From Pseudoneurospora amorphoporcata (lineage: Eukaryota; Ascomycota; Sordariomycetes; Sordariales; Sordariaceae): a stretch of 64,000 bases of DNA. Of the stretch, positions 11,204 through 23,109 are shown one piece after another. Made by a program: the position numbers and the translations under genes. The notes under the pieces are model-generated. The model saw only the letters and a list, made by a program, of their open reading frames with translations, was not told the DNA's origin and did not search any database. Position 1 is the first letter of the stretch. Each line of letters starts with the position of its first letter. The stretch is from positions 62,001 through 126,000 of the forward strand of contig MU859075.1 of the NCBI GenBank assembly GCA_033297205.1. Reading direction: 5' to 3'.

Positions 11204-12392
11204 TTACAAATCCATGCTCATGAGATAAATCTCGAATATCCTCATAAACTTGGCTACAAACGCCTCCAGGTGGAAGATGATCTTGGTGCCCGTCTTGATG
11301 CGATGTTCGTAAAAGGCGGACCAGTAGATCACATCCGCCTTGAGTGCGTCGTCGATCAGAGGGATGAGCTTGAATGTGAGCGTCTTCAGGATGGTCGTCG
11401 CGGGGATGCAGTGCGTCAAAAGGTCGTAGAGCTTTGCTCGAACTTGGAGGATTCGTGCTGGTGTGTGCTCCTCCATCATCTCCTTGGCGATTTGCCCGAT
11501 GAGGGCCTCCCAGTCTGGGGGCGGTATGGGGGTGGTGTCTGTGACTTTCTCACTGTTGTGGTGGATAGTGTTAGCAATCTCAAGTCGCGCGATAGGGTTC
11601 CGTGCGGGGATTGCGTTACTCACTTTTGCGCATGGACCGCCTCGTACATCAACAATGCTCTGCGAAGATTCCTTCCGCTTTCCTCTGCTATCCTCTGGTG
11701 TAGACCCTTGACAACCGGCCATCCCTCCTTCTTCGCCGACGAAGCAAGGACGTCGCAGATCTCTTGGTGCGTCGGAGCGGCTACCCGCACGAGCAGGCAT
11801 CGCGATCGGATGGGTGCGATAATGTTGGCCGTTGAATTGGCGAGGAGGATTAGGCGGAGGTTGGGCGAGTACTTCTCCATGGTGCGACGGAGGGCGGCCT
11901 GGGCGTCTCTGGTGAGGTGGTCGGCCTCGTTGATGACCACCACCTTGAACCTCTGCTTCGCCGACTGGTCTACTTGTTGTGTTTGCGCCACCTCTTTGAG
12001 GAGGTCTTGAACCACTACTCGGTCATAGTTGCCGACATCGGACGGGGTGATTTCGAGATGGTACACTGATGCGACAATGTTGAACTCGAGCTTGCGGTTG
12101 CTGCTGGTTTGGAAGACACGGGCATCGATCTTGATCTTCTCTACGCCGGGGCCATACAGCTCCTTGAGGGTAGCAACAATTCGCGTCTTCTTTCCTGCGC
12201 CCGAGGGACCGTAGACGAGGAGGTGGGGGAAGTCACCGCTTTGCGCCTACGAACGTCATCAGCGGGAAGCTTCTTTTGCGGGAGGGCACGACATGGTTTG
12301 CTTACGAGTGACCGTAACCTCTCCGACAATTCGGGATGATATGTGAGGGCGTCGAGAGATCTCGGCCTGTGCTTGTCAACAATAAGCGCCAT
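11204..12392 (-). CDS. rfc5: Replication factor C subunit 5 (human RFC3 type)
   Basis: Small AAA+ subunit of the clamp loader that opens PCNA at primer-template junctions; it is also shared by Rad24-, Ctf18- and Elg1-type complexes. Exons on the minus strand: 12306-12392, 11624-12246, 11204-11552, totalling 1059 nt and 352 aa. The N-terminus is MALIVDKHRP, followed by the phosphate loop YGPSGAGKKT (residues 41-50). The loop and YHLEITPSDVGN are diagnostic for the yeast Rfc5 / human RFC3 lineage. The Walker B position reads NEAD rather than DEAD, as known for this non-catalytic subunit. Downstream lie the RRTMEKYS segment, the sensor region and the SRCLL arginine-finger (SRC) motif. The C-terminal collar ends HLEAFVAKFM near the stop. 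Introns are 59 and 71 nt. Confidence 0.95.
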
Positions 12393-12857
12393 CTTGGTGT
12401 ATTGTTATTGTGTAGAGGTAAAACGTTGAATTGGAGATGCATGGGAAACGCGTTGCCTTGACGCGCCGTCCAGAAAATCAATTAACAGTCAGCAGGGGTG
12501 ACCTGCACGGACCATATCGCCCGCTTATACAGTTAGGCAGACAATGGCCCGATCTAGGCAGCATTGTTACTCAATCTGAGTGTTTGTAGCGTCTGATCAT
12601 GGACATTCTACATTATCTGTGGATGGTTATAAGACTTCAATGCCAATGTCCAGGCAAACCATTGCCCGTCCAGCGTATAGTCAACATCTCAGTCTAGAAA
12701 TTCACCATCCCAAACAGAGCATTGCTGTCCCAGTAGTAACTACCCGTCGCGTCTTCATCACAATCATGAAATGGCCATGGCAACGCTCTTTTGCACATTG
12801 GCCCTTCTCTTGTTCTACATAATGTTACAATTAGAATAGGCTCCGGCTTGTCCACCT
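12393..12857. other. rfc5 promoter and mrpl16 3' flank
   Basis: 465 bp between two minus-strand genes. CGCG-containing hexamers occur near 12450 (AACGCG and GACGCG on either strand), resembling the MluI cell-cycle-box core used by MBF in yeasts. This is suggestive only; no experiment supports it. Confidence 0.35.
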
Positions 12858-13763
12858 CTACGAAGGAGGAGCAGAAATGCTTGACGTGCTCGTAGCACTT
12901 TGAATGAGCTCTGGTGTCAAGATCTGCTTCTTCCTTGGGTTCTTGAGGTCTTCCACTGTGAGACCGTTCTCCAACTTGGTGATACCAACCACTGGTGGGT
13001 CACCCTTCTTCACGAACTCATACAGACCTGCAACTTGTCAGTATTCCACTCGTCTCAAACTCGCAAAGATAGGGGCCAGCATGCGCCGTTATTACCTGGA
13101 AGCTTGTGTCCGGCCAGACGGAAGGCATCACGGATGACCTGTTCGTGCAATTGTCCCTTGATCTCGAAGACAATCTGGTTGACGGCAACTCTGGTCGCCC
13201 AGTGATCGAACGAACCCTTACCCTTACCCATACGCATCTATACCGAGGACGCATGTGAGCATGGCATCCCCTAACGGTCGCGATCCGACATTCCCGGGTT
13301 GTAGGGTTGTTCAGCTGCTCACCTCGTTACCGCTCACGTACACGCCGACGTTACAAGCAACGCGCTTGTACAGGCGGTACTTCTGACCACGTAACCTCTG
13401 CTTGATGGTGTCCTCGGCAAGCTTGAGTTGTTGGGCGCTGATTCTGCGGTGGTGATCGCGCATGCGCAGGCCGTAATCTCCCCAAATCACTGTTGTTCCC
13501 TTGGTCGAACCACCGGTCGGCACTCTAGGTCTTCCCTTCATCATCTTGTTCTTTCTGTTGAGGTTGGGTTCGAGCCACGAACCGGCCTGGACGGCGGTCG
13601 CAGAGAATAGGCGAACATGGGAGGCGACGGAGATGGGGGTCGGCGCAATCGGGCGGCGGACGGCGGAGGTCGCGAGCGAAGTGGCGCGGAAGGGAGTCGC
13701 CGACGAGGATATCCTGAGGCCCTGGAAAGCGCTGAGGAGCGCCGAGGAAGCGTTGTGCTTCAT
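12858..13763 (-). CDS. mrpl16: Mitochondrial large-subunit ribosomal protein L16 (uL16m)
   Basis: Component of the mitochondrial 54S/large ribosomal subunit near the peptidyl-transferase and A-site region. Exons on the minus strand: 13323-13763, 13096-13237, 12858-13027, totalling 753 nt and 250 aa. The mature part shows the L16 core: [27 protein letters not shown], then [17 protein letters not shown], which matches the bacterial GxGKG loop. The first 45 or so residues are rich in Ser, Ala and Arg without acidic residues, as in a mitochondrial presequence. The frame stays open upstream to an ATG at 14024, but the ATG at 13763 gives a sensible presequence and is preferred. It shares a 671-bp divergent promoter with rfc1. 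Confidence 0.93.
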
Positions 13764-14434
13764 TGTGTTGGAAGGTTTGGGGTGGACCGGACCGGGGACG
13801 AGTGGTTGGACGGAGGACGGAGGAGGGTCCAATTGGATGCCGGTCGCCGACGACGATTGATACGGATTCCCCGGGGACCGGGCAGAGCGACCAACTGCAA
13901 AGGTGCTGCGGCGGGCGCGGACGGGGCACGGACGGCTCTCTAAAAATTGTGACCCACCAAAAAGCGTTGATGCCGGCCGGGAATTTGCCGGACACAGCGG
14001 ACAGAGCTTGCGACGGGATTTCAATCAATTAAGCTCTCTACAGAAAATGGCCCCGCATTCTCTTCGCACAAGGCAGCAAGCAGCGTAATTCTTGTAAGAC
14101 CAAGGCCCCACTGGTCGCGACAGCGAGCAGAACACGAGACTCGCGTCATCCATTTCACCTTCGCGTCTCACCTATTCAATTGTTACTTCCTATTCCAACA
14201 AGGGGCAAGAGTTGACCAGTTAGCTCTTTACCCTTCTAGGCCTTTGATTCAACGATAATTGTTAGGCAGAAGGACAGCTGCCTGGACAACTCACACCGAA
14301 AACATCAACTTGCCAACTCCGCCAGTCCATCACCAGTTGTGCGGTGCTATAAGATGCCCGGTGCTGTCATCTGATTGCTGCATCTTCCCAACTTTTTTGA
14401 CACATGCCATCTCCATTTTTCACAAAATAGCATC
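13764..14434. promoter_or_regulatory. Divergent promoter, mrpl16 / rfc1
   Basis: 671 bp between the start codons of mrpl16 (minus) and rfc1 (plus). The mrpl16 side is GC-rich and the rfc1 side pyrimidine-rich. It probably holds two leaders and a shared core. No canonical site is clear enough to name. Confidence 0.45.
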
Positions 14435-17400
14435 ATGCCTGCCGACATTCGCTCGTTTTTCGGCCCAAAAGGTGGCGCGCCGCCTGCTAAGCCTGCAACG
14501 CCAGCACCCAAGAAGGAAGAGGAAAAGAAGCCCCGGGGCAGTAAGCTTGAACTATGATCACCATCAGAGCCTATCGCCATGCTAACAATGTCGTCGCAGG
14601 ACCGAGAAAGACGGTTGTCGAGGATAGCGAAGATGACGAGGTTGTCGAGTAAGCGCATTGAAAGCCATGCATGCTTAGAACGAGCGTCTAACCAGCTTCT
14701 ATAGGGTCAAGAAGCCAACCAAGGCTGCGCCAAAGAAGAAAGCAGCGTGAGTAATCGCATAGTACTTCTCAAACTTCCATTTTATGTCACTTCAGCTGAC
14801 AAAGTCTCCAGAGAACCCGTAAAAGGAGTAGAAACCGATGCTGCCAAGTACTTTGCGACCTCGAAAACGAAGACAGCTGCTTCTTCCCAGTCAACACCGA
14901 AAAAGACACCAGCAAAGTCCGAACCAGAACAGCCCAAAGTTGCGCTTCGAACAAGTCCCCGGAAGAAGGCCACACCGGCTGCCAAAGCACCAGAGCCTCC
15001 CAAGACCACGAAGAAACCTACAACGGCCTACAAGAAGCACGAGATAGATGACGACGGCGATGCTTATATGGACGACGACGACGATGCTGGTGATGACATC
15101 TTTGCGGCTGAAGTCAGGGGCGGGAATAAGAGGAAAAAGGACGACGACTATGCTGAGGACGACAGTGACGAGGAGCTTCTCCCCAAGCCCAAGCGGATTG
15201 CATCTCGCGCCAAAAAGGCAGTAGCAGCCGAATCCGACGACGAAGACCTGAAGCCAGCACCCAGCAAAGCGGCCAAGAAGCCCATAACTACTACTGCAGG
15301 GAAGCGGAAATCTCCGGTTGTTATAAGTGACGAGGAAGACGAAAAGGTGGAAAAAGTCAAACCAGCGAAGAAGGCCGTTAAACCCCGTGCTCCAAGGGCA
15401 AAGAAGGATGCGGGGCCCGAAGAACCCGAAGAGGTCAAGAAGATCCTCGACAATATACCGACAATCGAAGCACCAGATGCTCCTCCCAAGGATCCCAACT
15501 TCAAGTTCGACTGGAGGAGCAAGGCTGCAGGTGGTGGAAATGCGGGCGCACCCCCCATGGCAGGCACTGCTGATATTCCCGAAGGTGAGATTGATTGTCT
15601 TGCTGGCAAAACATTCGTGTTCACCGGACTACTTCAGACGATCGGGCGTGAGGATGCCCAAGCACTCGTCAAGCGCTATGGTGGCAAAGTAACAGGAGCA
15701 CCGTCAAGCAAAACCGACTTTGTCGTCCTTGGTGACGATGCCGGACCAAGCAAGCTGAGGAAGATTAAAGAGTATGGTATTAAAACCATCGATGAGGAAG
15801 GCCTGTTCTACCTTATCAGGACTATGCCCGCTGGTGGTGGCACCGGAAAGGGGGCTGAAAAGGCCAAGCAGAAGCGGGAAGACGAAGAGAAGAAGATCCG
15901 TGAAGAAGCCGAGAGACTAGACCGCGAAGAGAAGGCTCGGAAACTGGAAGCTGAAAAAGAGGCTAAGAAGGCTGCTGCCGCCCGCGGTGTTTCGGGCCCC
16001 GCCCCTGTTCCGCCCAAGCAGTTGTCCCAGCTTTGGACAACCAAGTATGCCCCGACAGCGTTGAACCAGATCTGCGGTAACAAGGCCAACGTGGAAAAGA
16101 TCCAGAACTGGCTCAAGAACTGGCCCAAGGCGAGAAAGTATGACTTCCAGAAGAGAGGCGCCGATGGTTCGGGCGGATACCGTGCCATCATCATTTCGGG
16201 TCCTCCTGGTATCGGCAAGACGACTGCAGCACATCTTGCTGCTAAGCTGGAAGGCTACGATGTGATCGAGAGCAACGCCAGTGACACTCGCAGCAAGAAG
16301 CTTGTCGAGAACGGTGTCAGCGATGTCATGACCAACACATCTCTCCTAGGTTTCTTTGCTGGAGATGGCAAGCAGGTTGATATTGGCAAGAAGAAGATCG
16401 TTCTTGTCATGGACGAGGTCGACGGCATGTCTGCTGGTGATCGTGGCGGTGTTGGTGCGCTTGCCAAGTTCTGCAGGAAGACCGAGGTGCCTCTCATCTT
16501 GATTTGCAATGAACGCAGATTGCCAAAGATGAAGCCTTTCGATCATATCGCCTTTGATGTCAAGTTCCAGCGTCCCACGGTCGACCAGATTCGCTCCCGC
16601 ATCATGACCATCTGCCACAGAGAAGGCCTTAAGATCCCGCCACCGGTCGTCAATGCCCTCATCGAAGGCAGCGGTAAGGACATTCGCCAGATCATCAACA
16701 TGGTGTCGACGGCGAAACTGGATCAGTCTGCCATGGACTTTGATCAAAGTAAGCAGATGAGCAAGGCTTGGGAAAAGCATGTCATCCTTAAGCCTTGGGA
16801 TATTTGCCAGAAGCTGATCGGCGGTGGCATGTTCGCCCCTGCCAGCACGACAACTCTGAATGACAAAATCGAGCTCTACTTCAATGATCACGAGTTCTCC
16901 TACCTCATGATCCAGGAGAACTACCTCCGTTCGAGGCCCATGGTCTTGAACCAAAGGGGCTATACTCCAAGGGAACAGAACCTCAAGTGGCTCGAACTTG
17001 TCGACCAAGCAGCTGAAAGCATCAGCGACGGCGACCTAGTCGACCGCATGATCCACGGTCCCCAGCAACAATGGAGCTTGATGCCCACGCACGCAGTCTT
17101 CAGTACCGTCCGTCCCTCCAGTCTCATCGCCGGCCAAATCGGCGGACAGGCCCAGTTCACTTCTTGGCTCGGCAACAATAGCAAGTACGGCAAGCTCAGC
17201 CGCTTCAACCGTGAGATTCACGCCCACATGCGCCTCAAGTCCTCGGGCGACGCCCATGAGATTCGCCAGCAGTACATGCCTGTTCTGTGGGATAAGCTCG
17301 TTAAGCGCCTCGAGGTGGAGGGCAAGGATTGCGTGCCGGAAGTCATCGATCTGATGGATAGCTACTACTTGACGAGAGAGGACTTTGACTCGATCAAGGA

Positions 17401-17885
17401 GTTGGGATTGGGTCATCAGGCGGAGGAGGCAGTGAACATTGAGTCGCAGACTAAGGCTGCTTTTACGAGGCTGTGAGTTTTGGCCACCTTTCCCTCCCTT
17501 TTCTTGCATTGAGCCATTGACTAACCTTATCAAAAACAGTTACAATGCCGCCTCCCACCCCGTCCCCTTCATCAAAGCCAGCAGCGTTCTGGCCCCCAAG
17601 ATGGTCACCAAGGAGGTTCCCGACTTGGAGGAGGCCATTGAGGAAGACGACGAGGGCGACGTCGCTGCTGACGATGCCGCCCAAGTTGACGAAGATGATG
17701 ATGTGGATATCACCAAGGATAAGTACATTAAGCAGCCCAAGGCGAAGAAGGCGCCTGCTGCGAAGAAGAAGGCAGCCAGCAAGAAGAAGGCGAAGGATGA
17801 TGAGGATGACGAGGACGATGATGGGGATGTTGTAGCGAAGCAGCCTGCGGCGAAGGGGAGGGGGAGGCCTGCCAAGAAGAAGTGA
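14435..17885 (+). CDS. rfc1: Replication factor C large subunit (Rfc1)
   Basis: Large AAA+ subunit of the clamp loader that places PCNA on primed DNA. Exons: 14435-14540, 14600-14648, 14705-14746, 14812-17472, 17540-17885, totalling 3204 nt and 1067 aa. The N-terminus MPADIRSFFG contains a QxxhxxFF-like PCNA-binding motif (IRSFFG); next comes an AT-hook-like RGRPRK built across the first splice junction. A long Lys/Glu/Asp-rich disordered stretch precedes a BRCT domain (residues about 325-405, KTFVFTGLL). The AAA+ module has Walker A GPPGIGKTT near 529 and Walker B LVMDEVDG near 597, followed by the collar. The C-terminus is acidic then basic, ending in a second AT-hook-like GRGRPAKKK. Three of the four introns cluster at the 5' end. 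Confidence 0.95.
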
Positions 17886-18301
17886 GGAGAGTAGTTGTAT
17901 GTGGTATAGATATGGGGTAGTTAAAGGGAGGACTTGGGTGTGTGAGAGAATATGTTGACATTGAATTTGTTCAAGGAGCGTGGTCTGTTTATCTATATGT
18001 CCATAGTTAGTTCATCGAGTCAGGTAGGCATCGGAGGAGAGAAACTATATGCATTTGCTACCATGTTGAGCTTTTACTTTTGTTATTTTATCATATGCTT
18101 GGACTTGGGACCATGCTCTTATTGTGCAAGAGTCAAGATACATGGAAGATGTGTTTATACGTGTCAGTCATAACTGAGTCTTTCTCTCAGGGTAGCAAAA
18201 GATATTTCGGAGACCAGTTAGTCATGCCAACTCGGGCTCATTTCCGTCGTCCTTGGTTAGATAAGGGTGCGGTCCGAGATTGACCATCAACGAAAAACAA
18301 C
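17886..18301. other. Spacer between rfc1 and tRNA-Val
   Basis: About 415 bp of moderately AT-rich sequence that should contain the rfc1 3' UTR and the 5' flank of the tRNA gene. Nothing else is recognisable. Confidence 0.5.
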
Positions 18302-18375
18302 GGTCCGATGGTGTAGTTGGTTATCACGTCAGTCTAACACACTGAAGGTCCCCAGATCGAGCCTGGGTCGGATCA
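18302..18375 (+). tRNA. tRNA-Val (anticodon AAC)
   Basis: A 74-nt cloverleaf without intron. Acceptor stem GGTCCGA pairs with TCGGATC (one G-U), discriminator A. The D arm reads GTGTAGTTGGTTATCAC (A box), the anticodon stem TCAGT/ACTGA closes the seven-base loop CTAACAC with anticodon AAC, and the T arm is CCCAG-ATCGAGC-CTGGG. The D arm and anticodon loop match the usual eukaryotic tRNA-Val(AAC). A TTCTTTT stretch just downstream could serve as Pol III terminator. Confidence 0.95.
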
Positions 18376-20139
18376 TCTTCTTTTGCAATTTTTCGCTCTC
18401 ACCTTTGACATTCTGCTTTTATTTTCCTTTTTTTTCGCGCCGTATTTTCTTTTTCCTCGTCTCAGCTCTTCCTTTCGTTTCCCCCCAGCCACATTTATGG
18501 TGCTTAGTTCCTTGATCATTCTGGCACACTCTACTTTCATCGGTACCCATCGCGTCCCAGTTGAACTCGTCAACACCAAACTTGGCATTTTTGCGTGATG
18601 ACAGCTCTGAACTTGCGCAAAAGTATCCCACTCACTCACCGATGGTCTGCACGGTGAATATCAACGCCCAAACACAGCTTGGTGTGACGGGGCTTATCTG
18701 CAGGGTATCTTGTCGTTGCCGACTCCCAACGGAAAGTGAGCCAAGATCCTAAATGGTTGGCGACACCTCAGTGAGTGACATCATAGCCACGATCATGGAA
18801 TTGGTATCACCGTCCCCACCAATCACGGCCAGCTCTTTCAGTGGGACAACAGCAACCCTTACAGTAAGGCTGATGCAGTACCAATGCATAGGACAGCACA
18901 TTTCAAGGTTCGAAAAGAGGAAGTGATATTTTTTTTTCGGGGTATGTTGACCAAGTGGATTGGTTGGGCTCTGTTTGGGTACGGTGGAGAGAAGGCTGGC
19001 TGGGCTGGGCATGAAGCTGGCTGGATGTGGTGGATAGCTGAGTGGGAGCCAAGCTGGGCAACACCTGTGATTCCGACACTTGATGCCCCTTTGGACGGGA
19101 TGTGAGCCTCGCAAAATCGGTATGGTGTTTTCACCTTTGTTGCATATATTTCCCGTCTTTCTCCTTCTCTTAGTCTTCCCCTTCACAGTCTCATGGTTTT
19201 TCTTAATTTTTTTGTAACCGTATCAACATTTCACGAAGCTTCCTCATTTGCTTTTGAAGGTCTCGTGCCCTTTGAGTCGGGAAACTCCCGAAAGAGCCGG
19301 CGTCTAGTAGCTCCGTCCAAGTTTCCTGATTTTTAGACTCTTTTTTAGGGGTTCACTCGGCTGGTGGGGACCCGTCAGGCCGTCACTTACACCACGGCAC
19401 TGAGCATTATCAAGCTTGGCACCACCGTCGTCACCGGGCCCGGAGTTCGTACATATACCGGCGTTTCCTTCCGTCAGCTCACATCCTTCTTGGCTACCTA
19501 CAAGTTCAACGCGACTCAAGTCAACTCAACGTACTTGCCGCAATCACCAACGTAGGCGATATCACCCGAGGTCACACCACCACTTTTTTTCGCCTTTTCT
19601 TGCCTTCCTCTCGGCAGCCCCCGTCGGTCCGTTGCTTAGGCAGTCAAAAAAGGGCTTCTCACATTACACAAACACAAGGCAAAAAAGGAGATCGCAGAAC
19701 CACGCTAAAAGCTCGGTACGAACGTCTTTATGTGTATCATCACACAGCGCCCGGGGATTTAATCTATCCAAGCAATAACCTCGGTACTAGCAAGGCAACT
19801 CAAAGAGGGAAGAAGACCTTAACAGGGAAAAAAAGGCAAAGGGAACGTTTCGTTATTTCCGTGTTTCGATATTACGCGCGACTTGGGACTTTGCAACGCA
19901 GGTCAACGAAGAGGTTGACTGGAGAGGAAAAGGATAAACTGGCCCACATCTGAAGGCGGCTGAGTGTATGCCGGCCTTTCCGTCTCTTTCTGGAAGGCAA
20001 GGACAGAGAAGGCATTTATCCCAGCCCAGCCGTTGAGCCAAGGCCTCGCCGATTAAACCCCGGCATCAACCACACATATCAACCCCCGAGAACTTCTTAC
20101 GGCAACACACCAATCCACACGCATCAAACCTACCTCGAC
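18376..20139. other. Gene-poor region upstream of the RS-rich gene
   Basis: About 1.76 kb with no supported gene. It is T-rich near 18400-18480, carries short T and A runs, and should include the leader of the gene starting at 20140. Open frames here are short and without recognisable domains. Confidence 0.5.
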
Positions 20140-21411
20140 ATGGTCCGCTTCCTAGACGGAGAAGACGAGCGCGAGCGGGACTCCTACCGCGGCCGCCGTC
20201 CCTCTCCAACCCGCTCTCACCACTCCGGTCGCGACAGGGACTACTCGCCCGATTTCATCTCCGGCCCCGGCCGGGTCCCTCGTCCATACGCCAGCGGCGC
20301 CATCCCATCAACAGCAACAGCACATCAAAATCAACCACCGCCACCTGTTCCCTCCCCACCACTTTCTCCCCCTATCCCTACCCGCAGCACCGTAGGAGGG
20401 CCAGGAGGTAGCTATGTCTACGACGACGACGACGACCGAGGCCGAGGCCCCCCAAACGGCGCTCTTTTCCGAGGGAGAGATCTCTCCTGGGAGCGCAGCT
20501 CTGGCACCGCAGCCGAAGCACGAGCGCGGAGCATCAGTCAAAGCAGAAGCCGATCGCGCGGTCCACCACCGGCGCCGGGAACCCGCGAGCGACACATTGT
20601 GCGTGAAACCAAGATTTACGGCGGCCCGGAACTTGCGCGTGACCCGGAGCGAGCAGCGCAGGCCCTCGCCGTCTCCGGTTCTGCCCGCCGGGCACGCTCT
20701 CCAAGTCGGGATACCTCGCGCTCGCGCTCCCGTTCTCGCGGCGCTCGGAGTATTTATACCACGGAGGACGACGACTCCGACTACCCCCGTTCTCGGGGAA
20801 CCTCCTCCCGTCGACGCTCCCCTTCCCGCTCCCGGTCTGCTCGCGCTCGCAGCAGACGTTCTTCACCATCCCGCTCCGCCCGTTCCCATAGCAGACGCTC
20901 CCCCAGCCCAGCACCCCTCCGCAACAAAGCAAAAGATCTCTTCTCCCCCTCTACCACCGCCTTGGGCGTCGGCGTCCTAGGTGCCATCGTCGGCGGCCTG
21001 GCAGCGCGCGAAGCGACTGAGCACGCGCGCAAATCTCACCACAATCACAACAAACCCTACTACGACGGTAAATCCTCCTACGACGGACACAGTACCAGCA
21101 GCAGAAGAAGAAGCAGAAAAGAAGAAGAAAGAGAACGTAAGGCGGCACTGATATCGACCATTGTCGGCGCGGCGGTGGGTGGGCTGGGTGCGAATGTTAT
21201 TGAGAAGAAACTGGAGGAGAAGAAGAGGATGGAACAAGAAGAGAAGAGGGCGCGGGAACGGGGGGGTTATAGGGATTTGAGTAGGGATAGGGATGGAAGT
21301 AGGAGTAGGAGTCGACATGGTGGTGGGAGTAGGATGGATACGCCGGCTTATTCGGATGATGAAGATCGGGGGTATTATGGGACGAGTAGTACGAGGAGGG
21401 GAGGGCATTGA
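20140..21411 (+). CDS. RS-rich protein with two glycine-zipper segments
   Basis: Uninterrupted 423-aa frame, not assigned to a pathway. The first 260 residues are highly charged and dominated by Arg/Ser, Arg/Asp and Pro, with many RS dipeptides (SRSRSR), as in splicing-associated proteins. Two short hydrophobic Gly/Ala segments follow: one near residues 275-290 (GVGVLGAIVGGLAA) and one near 340-355 (ISTIVGAAVGGLGA). Their GxxxG spacing is that of glycine-zipper membrane helices. Charged runs KKLEEKKRMEQEEKRARE and an Arg/Ser tail close the chain. The combination suggests either a tail-inserted membrane protein or aggregation-prone helices; nuclear splicing function cannot be assumed from the RS content. 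It converges on the rgp1-like gene. Confidence 0.75.
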   Translation: MVRFLDGEDERERDSYRGRRPSPTRSHHSGRDRDYSPDFISGPGRVPRPYASGAIPSTATAHQNQPPPPVPSPPLSPPIPTRSTVGGPGGSYVYDDDDDRGRGPPNGALFRGRDLSWERSSGTAAEARARSISQSRSRSRGPPPAPGTRERHIVRETKIYGGPELARDPERAAQALAVSGSARRARSPSRDTSRSRSRSRGARSIYTTEDDDSDYPRSRGTSSRRRSPSRSRSARARSRRSSPSRSARSHSRRSPSPAPLRNKAKDLFSPSTTALGVGVLGAIVGGLAAREATEHARKSHHNHNKPYYDGKSSYDGHSTSSRRRSRKEEERERKAALISTIVGAAVGGLGANVIEKKLEEKKRMEQEEKRARERGGYRDLSRDRDGSRSRSRHGGGSRMDTPAYSDDEDRGYYGTSSTRRGGH

Positions 21412-21817
21412 GAAGAAAGGTTTCGGGTGGCGATGGGTTGTTTGAAGTCCGTTATTTTTTTTTTATTTTTTTAGGTTCTCTGCATCTAGACTAGTACAGT
21501 AATAGAGGATTTCCATCCAGCACTAGCCGGCCACTGGCAAACATTTCCCGTTTGATTTATTCCTTAAGTACAACCCGAGAAGGTTATCTACCCAAACACA
21601 AGTTCATTTCGAGACACATCCTGCATCAAACAGGCCTGGATCCCTTTTCTCTTCGTTTCCTTTCCTTCCCCCCCCCCCCCAAGTAGAGTGAGTGGCTTTT
21701 GTCTGTCCGACCAGCCCAGCCCAGCCCATCCAATACCCATATATGTTTATGTTGCGTCTGTTTTCTTTTTTTTTGTTCCCTGCTTCATTGCTACCCGTGC
21801 TGCTGTGATGATCCATT
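21412..21817. other. Convergent intergenic region
   Basis: About 400 bp between two convergent genes. It contains a short T run, a C13-like run near 21668-21681 and no gene. Confidence 0.5.
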
Positions 21818-23074
21818 TCACACAGGTAACCCCTCATCTGTAACCTCATCCCTCTCCAACTTCTCCAGCCCCGTGCCAACAGCGCCGTAAATCCTCAACG
21901 GCACCGCGACCTCGAAGCTCTCGCAGATGAGATTCTCCGCTGCAACCAGGACCAAACCGCCTCTATCGTCCCTCGATATCTCCTCTAGGAGGGGATGTGG
22001 TTGCTGCTGCTGCTGCTGCTGCTGCTGGTGGTGCAAAGTATTCCTCTCCCTTTCCCGTTCGCGTTCAGAGAGGGTCTGATTTTTTCGCAACATAGGTGGC
22101 CTGCTTCTACTCTTGCTCTTCTGCTTCCCCCTTTCGGTGTTACCATTTGCTTTTACTAACCTCGTTTCCCTTTCTTCGCCTTCGTTTTCTCCGTCCTCCC
22201 TCTGGTCGTCATCATCTTCCTCTTCATCCACCTCTTCAATAACCCCATTCCTGCCCGTCCCCTCGTCACTAACAATCTCGTATTCCTCCTCTCCATTGTT
22301 AGTTATTCCCAACCCCATTCCCATCCCTTGCCCCTGCCCTTGCGCCTGTCCCAGCACCTGGGATTGTCCCATCCTCTCTAATGCCTCCGCACTGGGCACC
22401 ACAAACTCCACCCTGACCTTCCACTCCAGACTCACTCCGCTCGTCATGAACTCCGGGGTGGCCGTGACGGGAATCGTTGGTGTGAAGACTACCCTCTTGG
22501 CAAACATGGTCGCCTCGCTGCTGCTAACCAGCACCTTCCTTGTCACGCGATAAACGCTCGCCTCGCTTCGCAGCGCCAGGCTGGAGTCTACCCGCTCGGC
22601 TGTTTCCAAAGCAACGTGCACGGCATAGCAAGGGACCTCAGCGCCCTCCAAGTCAATGGCCATGGTTATTTGCTCACCTAATCGGTAGGCGGGGCGGGCG
22701 AGCATGACGACAGCGACGCGGCGGCCGTTACGGGCGATTTCGAAGCGGTTTGTGGACTGGTTGGAGTCGTGGGAGGCAATGTTGGAGCGGAGGATGGCGA
22801 GGTCGATGGCTTCCTTTGCGGTTAGAATGGGCATGTGGGTTTGCGGGCCGAAGGGATTGAAGTGCGAGGAGGTGGTGGAATTGAGGGAGTAGTTGGAGGG
22901 TCGACGGGAGGGAGGAGCGCTGGCTGTTGGGCTGAGGAGGCCGGGGGCGCGAGCGCCGTTCTGAAGTTGGAGGGAGCGGGAGGAGAGAAGTTCGTCAACG
23001 TAGGAGAGGAAGGACTCTTGGTTGGAAGCAGGCTTGTCTCCCAAAAGTTTCTGTCGTGTCTGCTGTGTTGGTGG

Positions 23075-23109
<35 letters not shown>

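Noticed and set aside
13764..14024. Extension of mrpl16 to an upstream in-frame ATG at 14024
   Set aside because: The added residues are not presequence-like, whereas the ATG at 13763 starts a good mitochondrial targeting sequence.
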